Source: Echinostoma caproni (taxonomy: Eukaryota; Platyhelminthes; Trematoda; Plagiorchiida; Echinostomatidae). From it: a DNA stretch of 64,000 nt. This document shows positions 23,160-33,398 of the stretch, piece after piece. The stretch is from positions 8,298 to 72,297 of the forward strand of contig UZAN01039688.1 in NCBI GenBank assembly GCA_900618425.1. Direction: 5' to 3'. How positions within the stretch are numbered: the first letter of the stretch is position 1; each line of letters opens with the position of its first letter. Under the pieces are notes generated by a model. That model was not told the DNA's origin. It saw nothing but the letters and a program-made list of their open reading frames with translations, and did no database searches. Made by a program: the position numbers and the translations under genes.

Positions 23160-24358
23160 TGTGTGCGGGCAGGGTGAGCATGGAGGAGGAGTGGGTTCGT
23201 GAACCCATGGGAGATGGAGAGCTTGGATAAGACGTTTCTGGGCATATAGTTCAGGGGTCAAATGCTTAATACACATGGCTTGGGCTATGACCAACGTACG
23301 CATTATAACGTATTTGAACCGGTTCGATGGGACCTGATAAATAATGCCGAATGCTTCACTTGGGTCAACACGATGGCCGGTGTCCACCAAGTGAGCGAGA
23401 ATCGTACTTGTGATAGATCCGGAACCACCTCGACTTTCATGTGGATAGACAACTGCCGTGCGGTGTTGCCGACGTAGAGTGCATCAAAACGCATCTGAGC
23501 GAGTAAACAATCATCAAAGCGGTCAGCATCGGTAAATTATCTTTATTCCGTATGATGTTGAAAGAGCAGCGTGGGTGCATGGCGTTGAATGTGGTGTTTT
23601 ACCGCTCCATTCAGTCGTCTTATGAGGGTTTCAGCGGCCACTTTACCCTTAAAAGAGAGACTAATGAACAGCTCCTTCTTTTCCACCCTATTAGTGTGTA
23701 CTTTTGGAACCTACTCCATCATATTTCGTTGAATGAAGCGGTCGGGGTAGCCATTGCTTCTGAGCACGTTGGAGATAAATTTTTGTTCATCTTTCAATAC
23801 TTCTTGTGAGCAAATTCTCTGAGCTCTAGATAACAAGCATTTTATCAGGTTCCACTTCCGCTTTATCGGGACATAACTGTACAAATTCGTGTATTGCCCA
23901 TTCCATGTTTTCTTACGGTACACACGGCATTGTATAGATCCATCATGTCTTCTAACAAGAAGTACATCTAGAAACGGTATTCGATCATCTGCTTCCACCT
24001 CCTTTGTAAATTTTATGGCCTGGTGTGCGGAGTTAAACTTTTCTAGCGGTTGATCCTGTTCGCAGTTTGAATCAGCTGTACAAAATATGTCGTCTACATA
24101 CCGACAATATTTATGAAAACTTTTAATCGTACCTTTCAATTGGTTATTCTCCAGCATCGCCATGAAAAAACCGCCAAAAGGGGTTCTAGTGGTGACCCCA
24201 TTGCTACTCCATCCTTTTTTCGATAGACCGCTCCGCTGAAAAAATTGAACGTCATAGGTACACCGAAAAAATGTTTTATGACGAATTGGATGGTTTTCAC
24301 TAGTGGTAAATGTTTGAAAAGTGACGTGAAAGTGATCTACAAAGTACCACCAACCCAT
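23160..24358 (-). mobile_element. Penelope-like retroelement: RT plus GIY-YIG nuclease, inactivated
   Basis: Read on the minus strand, the 215-codon frame 24358-23711 carries an RT core with YCRYVDDIFC (YVDD at about 24089-24100), then IPFLDVLLVRRHDGS and YRKKTWNGQYTNLYSY. These are hallmarks of Penelope-type RTs. After an in-frame stop the same frame continues with VEKKELFISLSFKGKVAAET, the RT-to-nuclease linker. A frameshift leads to FDALYVGNTARQLSIHMK (GIY-YIG core). A second shift leads to GHRVDPSEAFGIIYQV and LTPELYAQKRLIQALHLPW, the usual C-terminus. Domain order is complete from RT palm to nuclease end. The N-terminal RT part is not recognised. At least one stop and two frameshifts make it non-functional. 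Confidence 0.85.
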
Positions 24359-25305
24359 CTAAGGCTGTGCGTCAACGGCACCTTGTTACAGCCGAGGCGG
24401 TGGCTATTCGCCTACTCAATCTATCCCTTTGTTCTCAAAAGCGGTTCGCCCAGTCACTTTGCTTACCCTGGCCTAAGTCTGACACAGGTGACCGAAACGA
24501 CCGTGACCTTTGTCATGACCCATAGGCGCAAACCGGAAATGCAACAGTTCACTCTATCCATCGATATTTCCAAACCACACAAGAACAACAATAAAAAAAC
24601 TCTGCCTTTTCATTTCCAAACCACATATCACAAGATCACAATCAACCAATCATATTCATCGCATCAGCCCATTACACTAGTTTGATCATTTTGAACCCTA
24701 TATATAACTGTATTAGCTCAAAGAGGAAGTTATCGAAAACAAGCTTTGTTCGCTACAGTGTTTTCTGAATGTCACAATGGGAATATTCAATAATTAATAG
24801 TACAATAATCGAAAATGTAATTTTTATCATTTTTTTAAATACTGTTTTATTGAGATTTGATCTAGTGAGGTTAGAGTGGAAGATAACAAGAGTTGTCTAG
24901 TCATTTGATTGTTCAAAAATGTGGTCATGGACTGATACTAGTTCATTTCAGTTCAGGGTGCACTGGACTGCATTGGCTACAGCCAATCGAGCGTCTAGAA
25001 TTCCTTGGGTGATATGCTCTCTGGATGGGTTTCTACCACTTATATATGAAGTTTAGCCTCCTTTAGACGAAACATGGTTCGCAGCAGGCATTTATCTCGT
25101 TCCTTGAGGTTGCCGGTGATTCCTTTGTCTCCTAACCCTTCCATCGAATATTTTTTCTGCAAGGTAGAATGTTAATGTGCCGTATAAAATTCTTCACAAA
25201 TACACTAATATTCAGTTGAAATAGTTCGTCTCGGGACTGCCATTTAATGCTCCTGCAGTCCATCATCATACTTGCCATATGGTGCCCATTGGGGAACATT
25301 TCTAG
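24359..25305. other. Intergenic, probably retroelement flank
   Basis: The 146-codon plus-strand ORF at 24245-24685 overlaps the Penelope-like element in antisense and is judged a shadow. No other recognised sequence. The stretch just left of 25306 is the downstream flank of the minus-strand LINE tail. Confidence 0.4.
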
Positions 25306-25620
25306 TCACTCCTTATCCAGTGCCATTTTGAAAGCTTGAACACTAGACAAATTAACTGGTTCCCAAAGCAGTCTATTCCAACTGTTGACAATCATGTGAC
25401 TGGAGAAATTTGACCGCACGCCTAATTTACTCGATTTCTTCATCAGCTTGTGCTCGTTAGCCAATCTACCTGTATGAAAGACACTGCTGAAGAAATCCTC
25501 GGGGTGGATTCCCGGGAATCCTCTCCTAATTTTAAACGCTTTCATAAGGTCCGGTATAATTCTCCGTCGTTCCTGTGAAAATAGGTTGAGGTCTCATGAT
25601 CACTCGTGATATGATTTACC
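25306..25620 (-). pseudogene. LINE ORF2 C-terminal fragment
   Basis: The 79-codon minus-strand frame reads MKAFKIRRGFPGIHPEDFFS, then HKLMKKSSKLGVRSNFSSHM, VNSWNRLLWEPVNLSS, and ends FKMALDKE-stop. This is the typical last segment of CR1/Jockey-type LINE polyproteins ('DLIxxFKIxxG...FF...RxxFFSxRVIxxWNxLP...VxxFKxxLD'). The frame is intact to the natural stop but nothing of the RT precedes it. It is a separate insertion from the LINE piece at 21.4 kb, since both represent the same protein region. Confidence 0.75.
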
Positions 25621-26134
25621 TCTGTGCCCCTTCACCATTCTTGCGACAGTCTCTGCACTTTCTTCAGAGAGGTGGCGTCCATTTTGTGTTTATCATAGTT
25701 GCAAACATAATCAAAGGAGAAAATGCATGAAAAACCATTGTGGTCTCATTCTTTGATTTGTATATAAAGAACAGTGTGTTTCTTAATGAAGTAGAATTTT
25801 CAGTCGCCCGAAAGAATAAATTGATGGATAGCAAGTCAACACTTGTTACTCTCTGTATTTGATGCTCATTGATGAATGAAACATACTAGTCCTAAACAAT
25901 ATTTCACTGGAAAAATAAAATACAATTTAACGTCACCCTGTGCAGATGTAAGCAGATTACATTAATAAACTATCTAAGGTGTGAACAGAGGCATTTTAAT
26001 GAAAGGCGAGGAGAATGCTTAAATGATTATTGATTGAAGATCGCTAGCGTTTGGAATATCATGTAATTACTCCATCAGTATAGTTGAGGGTTTCAAGGTT
26101 TTGCAGTAAACACACAATTGTCTTGTTTGTCATG
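25621..26134. other. Intergenic, nothing recognised
   Basis: No supported feature before the AT microsatellite. Confidence 0.4.
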
Positions 26135-26152
26135 ATATATATATATATATAT
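26135..26152. repeat. (AT)9 microsatellite
   Basis: Nine uninterrupted AT units, directly visible. Confidence 0.9.
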
Positions 26153-26217
26153 GCATGAGACAAAGAGGCAGCATATTTCCTCAGGACAACAAACAAAATA
26201 CAGTCAAGATTTCTGAT

Positions 26218-26394
26218 CAATCTATATTGGATAGGTAAATTCGAATGTGAAAAAGATCAGTGCCATCGGTGTGGCCTCGTAGCTCAGCTGGTAGAGGATG
26301 CGCGTACAAAGCGTAGGCGGTGTCCATGCGTGGGTTCGAATCCCTTCGAGGCTACTGAACTTTTCACAGTCGACATACAAACAATCTATATTGG
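26218..26394 (+). mobile_element. tRNA-derived SINE-like insertion with 13-bp target-site duplication, copy 2
   Basis: The 13-bp sequence CAATCTATATTGG occurs at 26218-26230 and again, perfectly, at 26382-26394. It brackets a 151-bp insert. The insert carries a tRNA-like core at 26273-26353. Outer arms GTGAAAAAGATCAGT (26247-26261) and ACTGAACTTTTCAC (26354-26367) can pair as an extension of the acceptor stem. A TTTT run lies just past the core, and the insert ends CATACAAA. A perfect duplication of this size is what LINE-mediated retroposition leaves. The copy at 9.2 kb shares core, leader and arms. The repeat is non-autonomous and codes for nothing. Confidence 0.8.
26273..26353 (+). tRNA. 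tRNA-like core of the SINE (not a confident tRNA gene)
   Basis: The acceptor stem is seven pairs (GGCCTCG with CGAGGCT, one G-U). Box A is TAGCTCAGCTGG (26280-26291) and box B GGTTCGAATCC (26333-26343). Both match the pol III consensus. The anticodon stem TGCGC/GCGTA closes a seven-base loop GTACAAA, giving nominal anticodon ACA, which is not a normal cysteine anticodon. A 14-base variable region and a T stem with only three of five pairs add to the doubt. Repetition of the flanks at 9.2 kb points to a retroposed tRNA relative. Confidence 0.5.
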
Positions 26395-27639
26395 TGGATA
26401 TTGATTTCTGAAATATGCTGGTATCCGTGACGCTGAAAATTAGATTAGTAAAAGTACTTTGTATTTATTTCTTGAACTCAATGGCGATTGATCTACGGAA
26501 CCTTTCCAAAAGGAACATCAAGAATATCACACTCCTTTAGAGACAGTGTTCACTTATCTCAACCGAAGTCCGTTTGGCGTGCATTCTATTCTGATTTAGC
26601 TTATGGTTCACGATTCAACTGTAGGAAGGTACTAAAACCTAGCGTTTGTCGCCGATAAGTCCCAACGAAAACGAAATTGATGCTCAGTGCAATCATACAG
26701 AAATTTACGAGACCTTTTATTTTTTTAATTGATTGCTACTTAAGCTGGGATCCTTTCTAATCTACTTTCGTTCATGAGCTCGTATTCAGTGCAATCGTTG
26801 ATGGAATATTATGCATTGTTGTAAATGATTTTCACTCTCTAAAATGACATCGTAAAACTCAGAGAATTTTTAAGCTCTCTGCTTGCTCATTCGCATATTC
26901 CTTTTGCAATGTCTAATCGGTACCAAAAATGAAGATATATTTCCATAAAAGTTCTTCAGAAACACACGATAGAAAATAGTCGTAATTCCTAACTTTTTGG
27001 AGGCACTGATACTGTGCCTCCATCGTTTCCCCTGAGTTGACTGCAAGAACCCTAAAATACTGCGTTGTGGTTCAGCTATGATAACCGAAAGGTGTTCTGA
27101 TCTCCTAAAACTTACCAGCTTATCGCACATTTTCACATTTTCTGATTGATGGTGGCTTCGGTAATCGCTATTCTAAAAAGGAACACGGTGGTGTTCCCGT
27201 AGTGAACCTGAATCGAGAAATGCGACAATGGCAATAAGATTGTTCGAAGACAGTTTGCACTTACTACTTGTGAATTTCATACGTCAACTTAAATTAACCC
27301 GGTTTACTTTGTGTGATGCATGTGTTTAAATAATACTATATGATTTCAGCGATAAAGATTATCGAATTCAGAGCCCATATTCAGAAAAGTGCATTTTGGA
27401 AACATTACAATTTTTAAACTTGTATTTTCTTATAAAATCCCGTAACTCTTATAAAAATTATGGCATCTTTCGACAGCCTTCGTTACGTAATACCTATTGC
27501 AGTTGATTTGATAGAAATATCTCATTCCGTTCCAACGAACATACATGGGGAAGAAAAATCAAGCAGTACGGAGTTCAAGTGTCACTAATTTGAACGGAAT
27601 CGAGCAGGGCAGAGAGAATAATCAGTGCAAGGGAGGAGG
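26395..27639. other. Intergenic, nothing recognised
   Basis: Short ORFs only (the longest is 88 codons, minus, 26870-27136) without motifs. Confidence 0.4.
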
Positions 27640-28120
27640 ATAATGACACCCACCAGCACAAGGCTGGCCACGAAGTCGGTCTGCTCACATAAATCGGGCC
27701 TGTAAAGTCGATTAGTGGCTACGAATTGTAGTAAATGCTTACCCTACAGGCGGATCACCACACGAAAGGTTTCCCTAGATTTATAACATTCCTTGCAATC
27801 CAGCATATGTCAGGCGATAGAGCTGAACGGAAGCTTGGACCAGTTAGACGCGAAATGCTTGGTTACATGCTCTGCTATCCTGACAACCGATCGTCCCTCA
27901 GTTCTTCCAACGTACTTACTACCCCAAGTACATTGAAAAAGGTAAACACAGGACGAGGTAACTGAAGAGTTTGGTCTGTCTGGATTGGATTCAGTGGGCA
28001 TTCGTTTCGTGTGGGGCAGTATTATAAGCGGGGCAGCATTGTCAGTTCGTTCGAGTATTTGTTTCAGCTTGCATTCTATTACGCTATCATTTTGAGCGCC
28101 CGTAAAGAGAAAACAGTTAA
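27640..28120 (-). pseudogene. Penelope-like element GIY-YIG nuclease fragment
   Basis: On the minus strand the frame 28001-27810 reads MPTESNPDRPNSSVTSSCVY, then LFQCTWGSKYVGRTEGRS and RIAEHV. These are the zinc-linked entry and core of the GIY-YIG nuclease of Penelope-like elements. Upstream (28120-28001) a neighbouring frame gives residues like the linker that ends the RT. Downstream a shifted frame gives LYRPDLCEQTDFVASL, the counterpart of the C-terminal 'PxLxxQKxxVxxLxLPW'. The RT is absent, so this is a 3' fragment of a second, differently diverged copy from the one at 23.2-24.4 kb. Confidence 0.7.
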
Positions 28121-29956
28121 AAGAGGTTATTTTTGTGTCATTTATCTTAGTTCCACAAATCAGAGCCGACTGATTTTTTACTTAGTCCGGATCGTTTATG
28201 TGATCAGGGGTGGGAGTGCATTGTAGGTAGGTGGAAGACCATCGGAGGTTGAATGATTTCACAAACTGTTTTGGACACAGAAGGGTGTCGATGGTCTTAG
28301 CCAATTCTAACCCTTTCGGCAAAGACTAGGATGCGATTTTATATCCCATTGTATTGGTTATCTACTGCACGGTAGAAAGGACAAGGCCTGAAGTAATGGT
28401 AAGCGTACTGATTTTGCCTTTACTAGTTTTCAGCCATACCCGATGGCGTTCCGAACTCATGGAGATAGGTGTCTGCTCCAGCGGCCCATATAAGTTACTC
28501 CATAGGAACATGTGGAACGCGATCGTTTAGTACGAAAACAGCACGGTGTGTATGCATCGACAGCAGAGTTGTTTGCGACGCAAAGATTCATAGCGTAAAG
28601 CATAGAACGACAAAATATTGACAAAAGGGAAGGATTGGAAACAATGAACGTTAGCAGCATCTACGGGGCGATCAGGGAGCTTCAAAGAATTAGACGGGAA
28701 TTGTTCATCATACAAACCTAATGAGTAACGTTAAAGATAAAACTTTAATGTGACTGAGTTTATTCGGGAACTATTAGCCATTCATTTTGACCATGCTATT
28801 CCTGCGAGAAATGTTCTGTTCACACGGAGTAACAAACACCTAGTGCCAACAACTTTCGATGATATTTGCTACGCGTTTCGTAATGATCCTAGCCTTCTGA
28901 ACAGTTTAAAGGAATGGGTACACAGGTGAATACATAAACTCGTTTGTTTTGCACATTGTAACGGTTAGGGAATTTACATAGGTGTAATAACCGGGACATT
29001 TTTGGCATATACCATTCTCCGATAATTGTTTCACTACTTCATTCCGGTAGTTACTTGATTATTTTGGCTGCTAACGACGATAATCACATCTGGCTGCTGG
29101 TCGAGCCCGTGCCATCCAGAATCTTGAGAAAAACTTAAAATTGCTTGACACACGCTTCATGCTATCTTGGTTTTAGGAATACTGATGAAATGTTGTGAAA
29201 GAATCTAAGAACCAAACAAAAAAGGTTTTCGCTGCATATGCACCGTTGAGTGCTTCACTTTAAACAATCTGGTTCAGAGGCATGTAAGATCATCGAGGTA
29301 TCCACAAGCGTCGAGTGTGATAGGTTTTGGTTGTTTTTTAAGTGGGGGGGGCGTCAGTTTTGCATTCTGCTGATCATGAATCCAGAAATGCTCAAATTTA
29401 GCTCCATTGACTCATTATATGCGCAAATATTTCCTTGCTGAATTCCCTCACGTCATGAGCATCCATTTTCTACCGATTGACTCCAATTCATTTGAAAAAA
29501 CAGTCGTGCTTGACACCTGTATATTCTAGCTCGGGATCCGGCTGGATTTTTCCCATCAAGTATTTGACATCGGTCTAATGAAGTGACGTATTGATTGTTA
29601 CATCCGGCTGCTCGGAGGAGGAGCAAATTATCAAGATCCAGATATGCAACGATTCTTGTGCATGTCTTTTATCGAACTCCCAAGGTTGTTCGTGTATAAC
29701 CGAATGAGGTCATCGGTGTAGAAATAATTAAACGCCAAATAGGCTGATGGTAAATTAATTGTTGGGCATTAGCGAAAACATTTTACGACCCTCCCATCTA
29801 CCTAACGGTGTCTACAAACTGAAGTAGGAGCACTTTCATGCTAGCATTTAATTTGATTGACTTTTATGTATCTGGACAACGAGTAGGTTAAGTTCTCACC
29901 CCAAAATTTTGATGATTGCATGGTGATTGTACTGTCTGAAGGTTGTAAACACTACC
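28121..29956. other. Intergenic, nothing recognised
   Basis: Short opposed ORFs around 28457-28715 are unrecognised. A run of eight G lies near 29343. No supported gene. Confidence 0.4.
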
Positions 29957-29999
29957 GTGTGTGTGTATGTGTGTGTAAGTGTGTGTGCCTGTATGTGTC
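29957..29999. repeat. Imperfect (GT)n microsatellite
   Basis: A GT-rich run broken by AT, AA and CC steps. It explains the cysteine/valine-rich low-complexity open frame that starts here and runs into the assembly gap. Confidence 0.85.
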
Positions 30000-30214
30000 T
30001 GCCGATAAACCCGCGTAGTAAAGTATCAAGATGGGGCAAACTGAAAAAGTGCATGTGTACTAGAGGTCGACCACAAATTAACGTAGATACATACACTAAC
30101 TTACAATTGTGTGTGTGCTTACACGCAGGAACGGATCACCGTGCGTGGGCACCCCAATGTGTGTACGAGTTTCTGAACAATTCTCATCGATTTTACGTTT
30201 GTGCATTGTATTAC

Positions 30215-30816
30215 NNNNNNNNNNNNNNNNNNNNNNNNNNNNNNNNNNNNNNNNNNNNNNNNNNNNNNNNNNNNNNNNNNNNNNNNNNNNNNNNNNNNNN
30301 NNNNNNNNNNNNNNNNNNNNNNNNNNNNNNNNNNNNNNNNNNNNNNNNNNNNNNNNNNNNNNNNNNNNNNNNNNNNNNNNNNNNNNNNNNNNNNNNNNNN
30401 NNNNNNNNNNNNNNNNNNNNNNNNNNNNNNNNNNNNNNNNNNNNNNNNNNNNNNNNNNNNNNNNNNNNNNNNNNNNNNNNNNNNNNNNNNNNNNNNNNNN
30501 NNNNNNNNNNNNNNNNNNNNNNNNNNNNNNNNNNNNNNNNNNNNNNNNNNNNNNNNNNNNNNNNNNNNNNNNNNNNNNNNNNNNNNNNNNNNNNNNNNNN
30601 NNNNNNNNNNNNNNNNNNNNNNNNNNNNNNNNNNNNNNNNNNNNNNNNNNNNNNNNNNNNNNNNNNNNNNNNNNNNNNNNNNNNNNNNNNNNNNNNNNNN
30701 NNNNNNNNNNNNNNNNNNNNNNNNNNNNNNNNNNNNNNNNNNNNNNNNNNNNNNNNNNNNNNNNNNNNNNNNNNNNNNNNNNNNNNNNNNNNNNNNNNNN
30801 NNNNNNNNNNNNNNNN
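30215..30816. other. Assembly gap (602 N)
   Basis: Unknown bases. Long open frames crossing this interval are artefacts of N. Confidence 1.
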
Positions 30817-30862
30817 TTCAGGTTTCGTAAATTTTGGGCCCATATTCACCCCATAATGTAAG

Positions 30863-31483
30863 ATGATTCCCAAATCGGACTACTGTTCTTTTCTCTACGT
30901 AAGTCTTCCTTGATTTTTCGGATTTACCGGTGAGGTTAGTTGGGTGCCAAAAACTACTCATGGGTATGACCATAGTGGTTATTCATTAAATTACTATATT
31001 TTCAGGTTTCAAGTCCGCCAGAGATTTATGAAAGCACCAGAAGTATTCAGCAACTTGTGAGTAAATATGACAACCGATTTCTTCCATAGAACTTGTTATG
31101 GTTTGAGAATGCCGAAGGTCTCGTTTAAATTATAGGAGATTTATATCTGTCCTGGAGTGGTAAATTTTAAACAAATTAAACCGAGTAGACCAATGAATTA
31201 AAGTTAATTTTTAAGTTCCTGGATTCGATTAGACAGGTAAGATAAAATTCACGTCTGTTGGACAAAATGCTTAAATTTGTCTATTCAACTTCAAGCGCAC
31301 ATGGTATTAAAACTTTTAAATAATGACGGCGCGACTTTGGCGCATTCTATTGATATTTTTGAAAGCCATTTTTTGAAAGAAGTTATGCATTGCCAGGAGC
31401 AATTCGATGAATTGCCATCAGCTGAAAAGACATTTTTATCCCTGGATTTATTCCGAATTCTTATGTATAGATCAAAACAATAA
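30863..31483 (+). CDS. Candidate four-exon gene, about 100-residue protein of unknown function
   Basis: Exons: 30863-30898 (starts ATG, donor TAC|GTAAGT), 31006-31056 (acceptor ATATTTTCAG, donor CTT|GTGAGT), 31090-31117 (acceptor CTTCCATAG, donor GAAG|GTCTCG) and 31296-31483 (acceptor CAACTTCAAG, stop TAA). The lengths 36+51+28+188 sum to 303, and the frame is open with matching phase across all three junctions. The second intron is only 33 nt, a size typical of flatworm genes. The last exon encodes IDIFESHFLKEVMHCQEQFD and ends FRILMYRSKQ. It looks acidic/helical, with no signal peptide or membrane segment. The third donor is weak. Without it, translation stops at 31126. The first exon abuts the gap, so the ATG may be internal to a larger gene. 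Family not recognised. Confidence 0.45.
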
Positions 31484-31671
31484 TGATTTCTAAGCATTTC
31501 TGCATTAGATATCCGGTTTAAACATCGGTGAGCTCAGAATTACCAATCACTCCACTTTTGGTATAACAATATCGTTGGGAACAATTTTGGTGGTACCATT
31601 TGGTATTCCTAAGTAGATTCTACTTTCAGTAATTAAACTGTATTTGTATCTTCCAAACTCAAAAGTCAATG

Positions 31672-31677
31672 AATAAA
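31672..31677 (+). promoter_or_regulatory. Possible poly(A) signal AATAAA
   Basis: A canonical AATAAA lies about 190 bases after the stop of the four-exon candidate, on the same strand. Such hexamers are common in AT-rich DNA, so the support is positional only. Confidence 0.35.
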
Positions 31678-32457
31678 ACATATAAATAGCTTCACGATGG
31701 TAATAATACCTGCTTGAAATAGATTTATCTTGGTCCATAGGTTTACCCAAATCTAATCAGGTGATTGTTTAGTTACACTGATATGACATTTATTGTTTGA
31801 AACATTTAAAATAAACTTCTCCGATGAGCAGTATTATTTTTGAATATTGGTCATCGGCTTATATCGTCCACTTAAATTATTTTAGATGTAGGGCCCCTCC
31901 AACGCGCAAGATAAAAACGTATGAAAGAAATTTCTCTAACTAAAATCTAACATTATTTAGTTTTAACCAGAGGAAACAAATTGACTCATAAATTGGTAAA
32001 TCAGTTTACACTNTTGCAATTCGTTGAAATAAATTTTAACTAGTGTAAACTTCGATTGATAAAAGGAAAACTCATTCACTTAAACTGTCATTCTTATTCA
32101 GTGGTGGCACATTTCACTGAAATAAATATGGACCAGATTGTAGTGCAGCGCAGATAAATTCCTAAAATGGTGGGTTTTAAAATTTTTTTCATCCGATTAA
32201 TCCGAGAACAAATTAATCGTTGTGGAAAAATAAGCACGATTTCATATAAAATCAACTATATTACAACACAAGGCAAGTATGTTTATACCATTCCATTTTT
32301 TCTTCAAGTTGCACTAGTTACTGTTGCGATTCGAAGCATTTGGTGGACTCTAAGTTTCGGGTTCAATGAAAAAGTTCTGCGGTCGTTTGATCCATAATTT
32401 TGAATCGACAAACATTCGAAGCGGACTGCTTCGGTCGATCTGGTGTTGCATCGTTAG
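31678..32457. other. Intergenic or intronic, nothing recognised
   Basis: AT-rich, a single N at 32013. The frame 32167-32397 is open but unrecognised. Confidence 0.35.
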
Positions 32458-32553
32458 CAAATGTGGAACAATGGCTGATGACTGGGTATTGCAGATTCGA
32501 CTATCTTTTCTATACAGAGGGGATGACCTCGATTGCGCCGTATTTTAAATACG
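32458..32553 (+). CDS. Candidate internal exon, unknown gene
   Basis: Acceptor TTGCATCGTTAG and donor ATACG|GTGAGG bound a 96-nt segment, open in the frame NVEQWLMTGYCRFDYLFYTE and onward to SIAPYFKY. The open frame itself extends from 32400 to 32585. The amino-acid composition, rich in Y, F, W and M, looks like a globular domain rather than low complexity. It lies on the same strand about 1 kb past the four-exon candidate but cannot be joined to it through the stop at 31483. It could equally be a decayed coding remnant. Not recognised. Confidence 0.25.
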
Positions 32554-33398
32554 GTGAGGAAATGTATTTTGAACTTTATGTTTGAATATTACAAAAATAT
32601 CTTTGCCTGCCATTAAAATCCTTTCTCGAAATGTGCAGGTATTGATCAAGCCCGTGAAGTAATATGCATTTCAGTATCAAATATCATACTTGCATGTAGA
32701 TAGCTATGAGTGAAAAGAATTTATTACTAATTTCATCTCCTACTACTCTGTTATCAATTTTCTGGTCCCACCATCTGAACCTTCAATCTCGCGATAAATT
32801 TTGTAGTTCTAAAGTTACAGCTCGAAAAAAGAAAATATTTGGTGCACAGCAGCCTGGAATATCATTCTTTCTAATACATGCATATTGTTTCATGGGGGTA
32901 CTAATTCTGTTCAATACAAGTATTCTAGATAGCATATGTTTGCATACGGTACAATGTATATATAAATCGATAAATGATATATTTTTATTTTTGATAACCT
33001 GACAACTTCTGTGACAACAAACTGCTGAAATCAAAGTTGCAATCCTGAAAGGGTGAATATTTATACCTAAGAGTGTAAAGATATTCCAAAGTCATTCTTG
33101 ATGTTTACGGTTAGTGGAATAAGCGTTTTGTAATGTCATCATATTCAGACTAAATGAAATATCCAAGTCTCTCTAGTATGCAAGTAAAGCTGCCTATTCG
33201 AGAGGTCCATAAAACCGGTCTCAGATTTTGGCCTATGCAAGTGCTTCAATGCAAACAAAAGCAGTGTTCGTAACATGATCATGGGAATTTCTCATCCAAA
33301 ACATCAACACAGAGGAAGACAAAGGATCACCGATCTCGTTATATAATTTTGCACATGTGTGCAGTTTCGGGGTTGATATGTTCCGTCGTTGAATTCTG
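32554..33398. other. Intergenic, nothing recognised
   Basis: Opposed ORFs of about 83-103 codons occur at 32706-33034 and 33233-33544, without motifs. Confidence 0.35.

Noticed and set aside
24245..24685. 146-codon plus-strand ORF as a gene
   Set aside because: Its first part is antisense to the Penelope-like RT, and the rest is lysine/threonine-rich low-quality sequence without motif.
26273..26353. Functional tRNA gene
   Set aside because: Anticodon ACA is abnormal, the T stem is damaged, and the flanks are repeated at 9.2 kb and bracketed by a target-site duplication, all pointing to a SINE.
29927..30873. Long open frames of 200-309 codons
   Set aside because: They consist mainly of unknown bases in the assembly gap plus GT-microsatellite translation.
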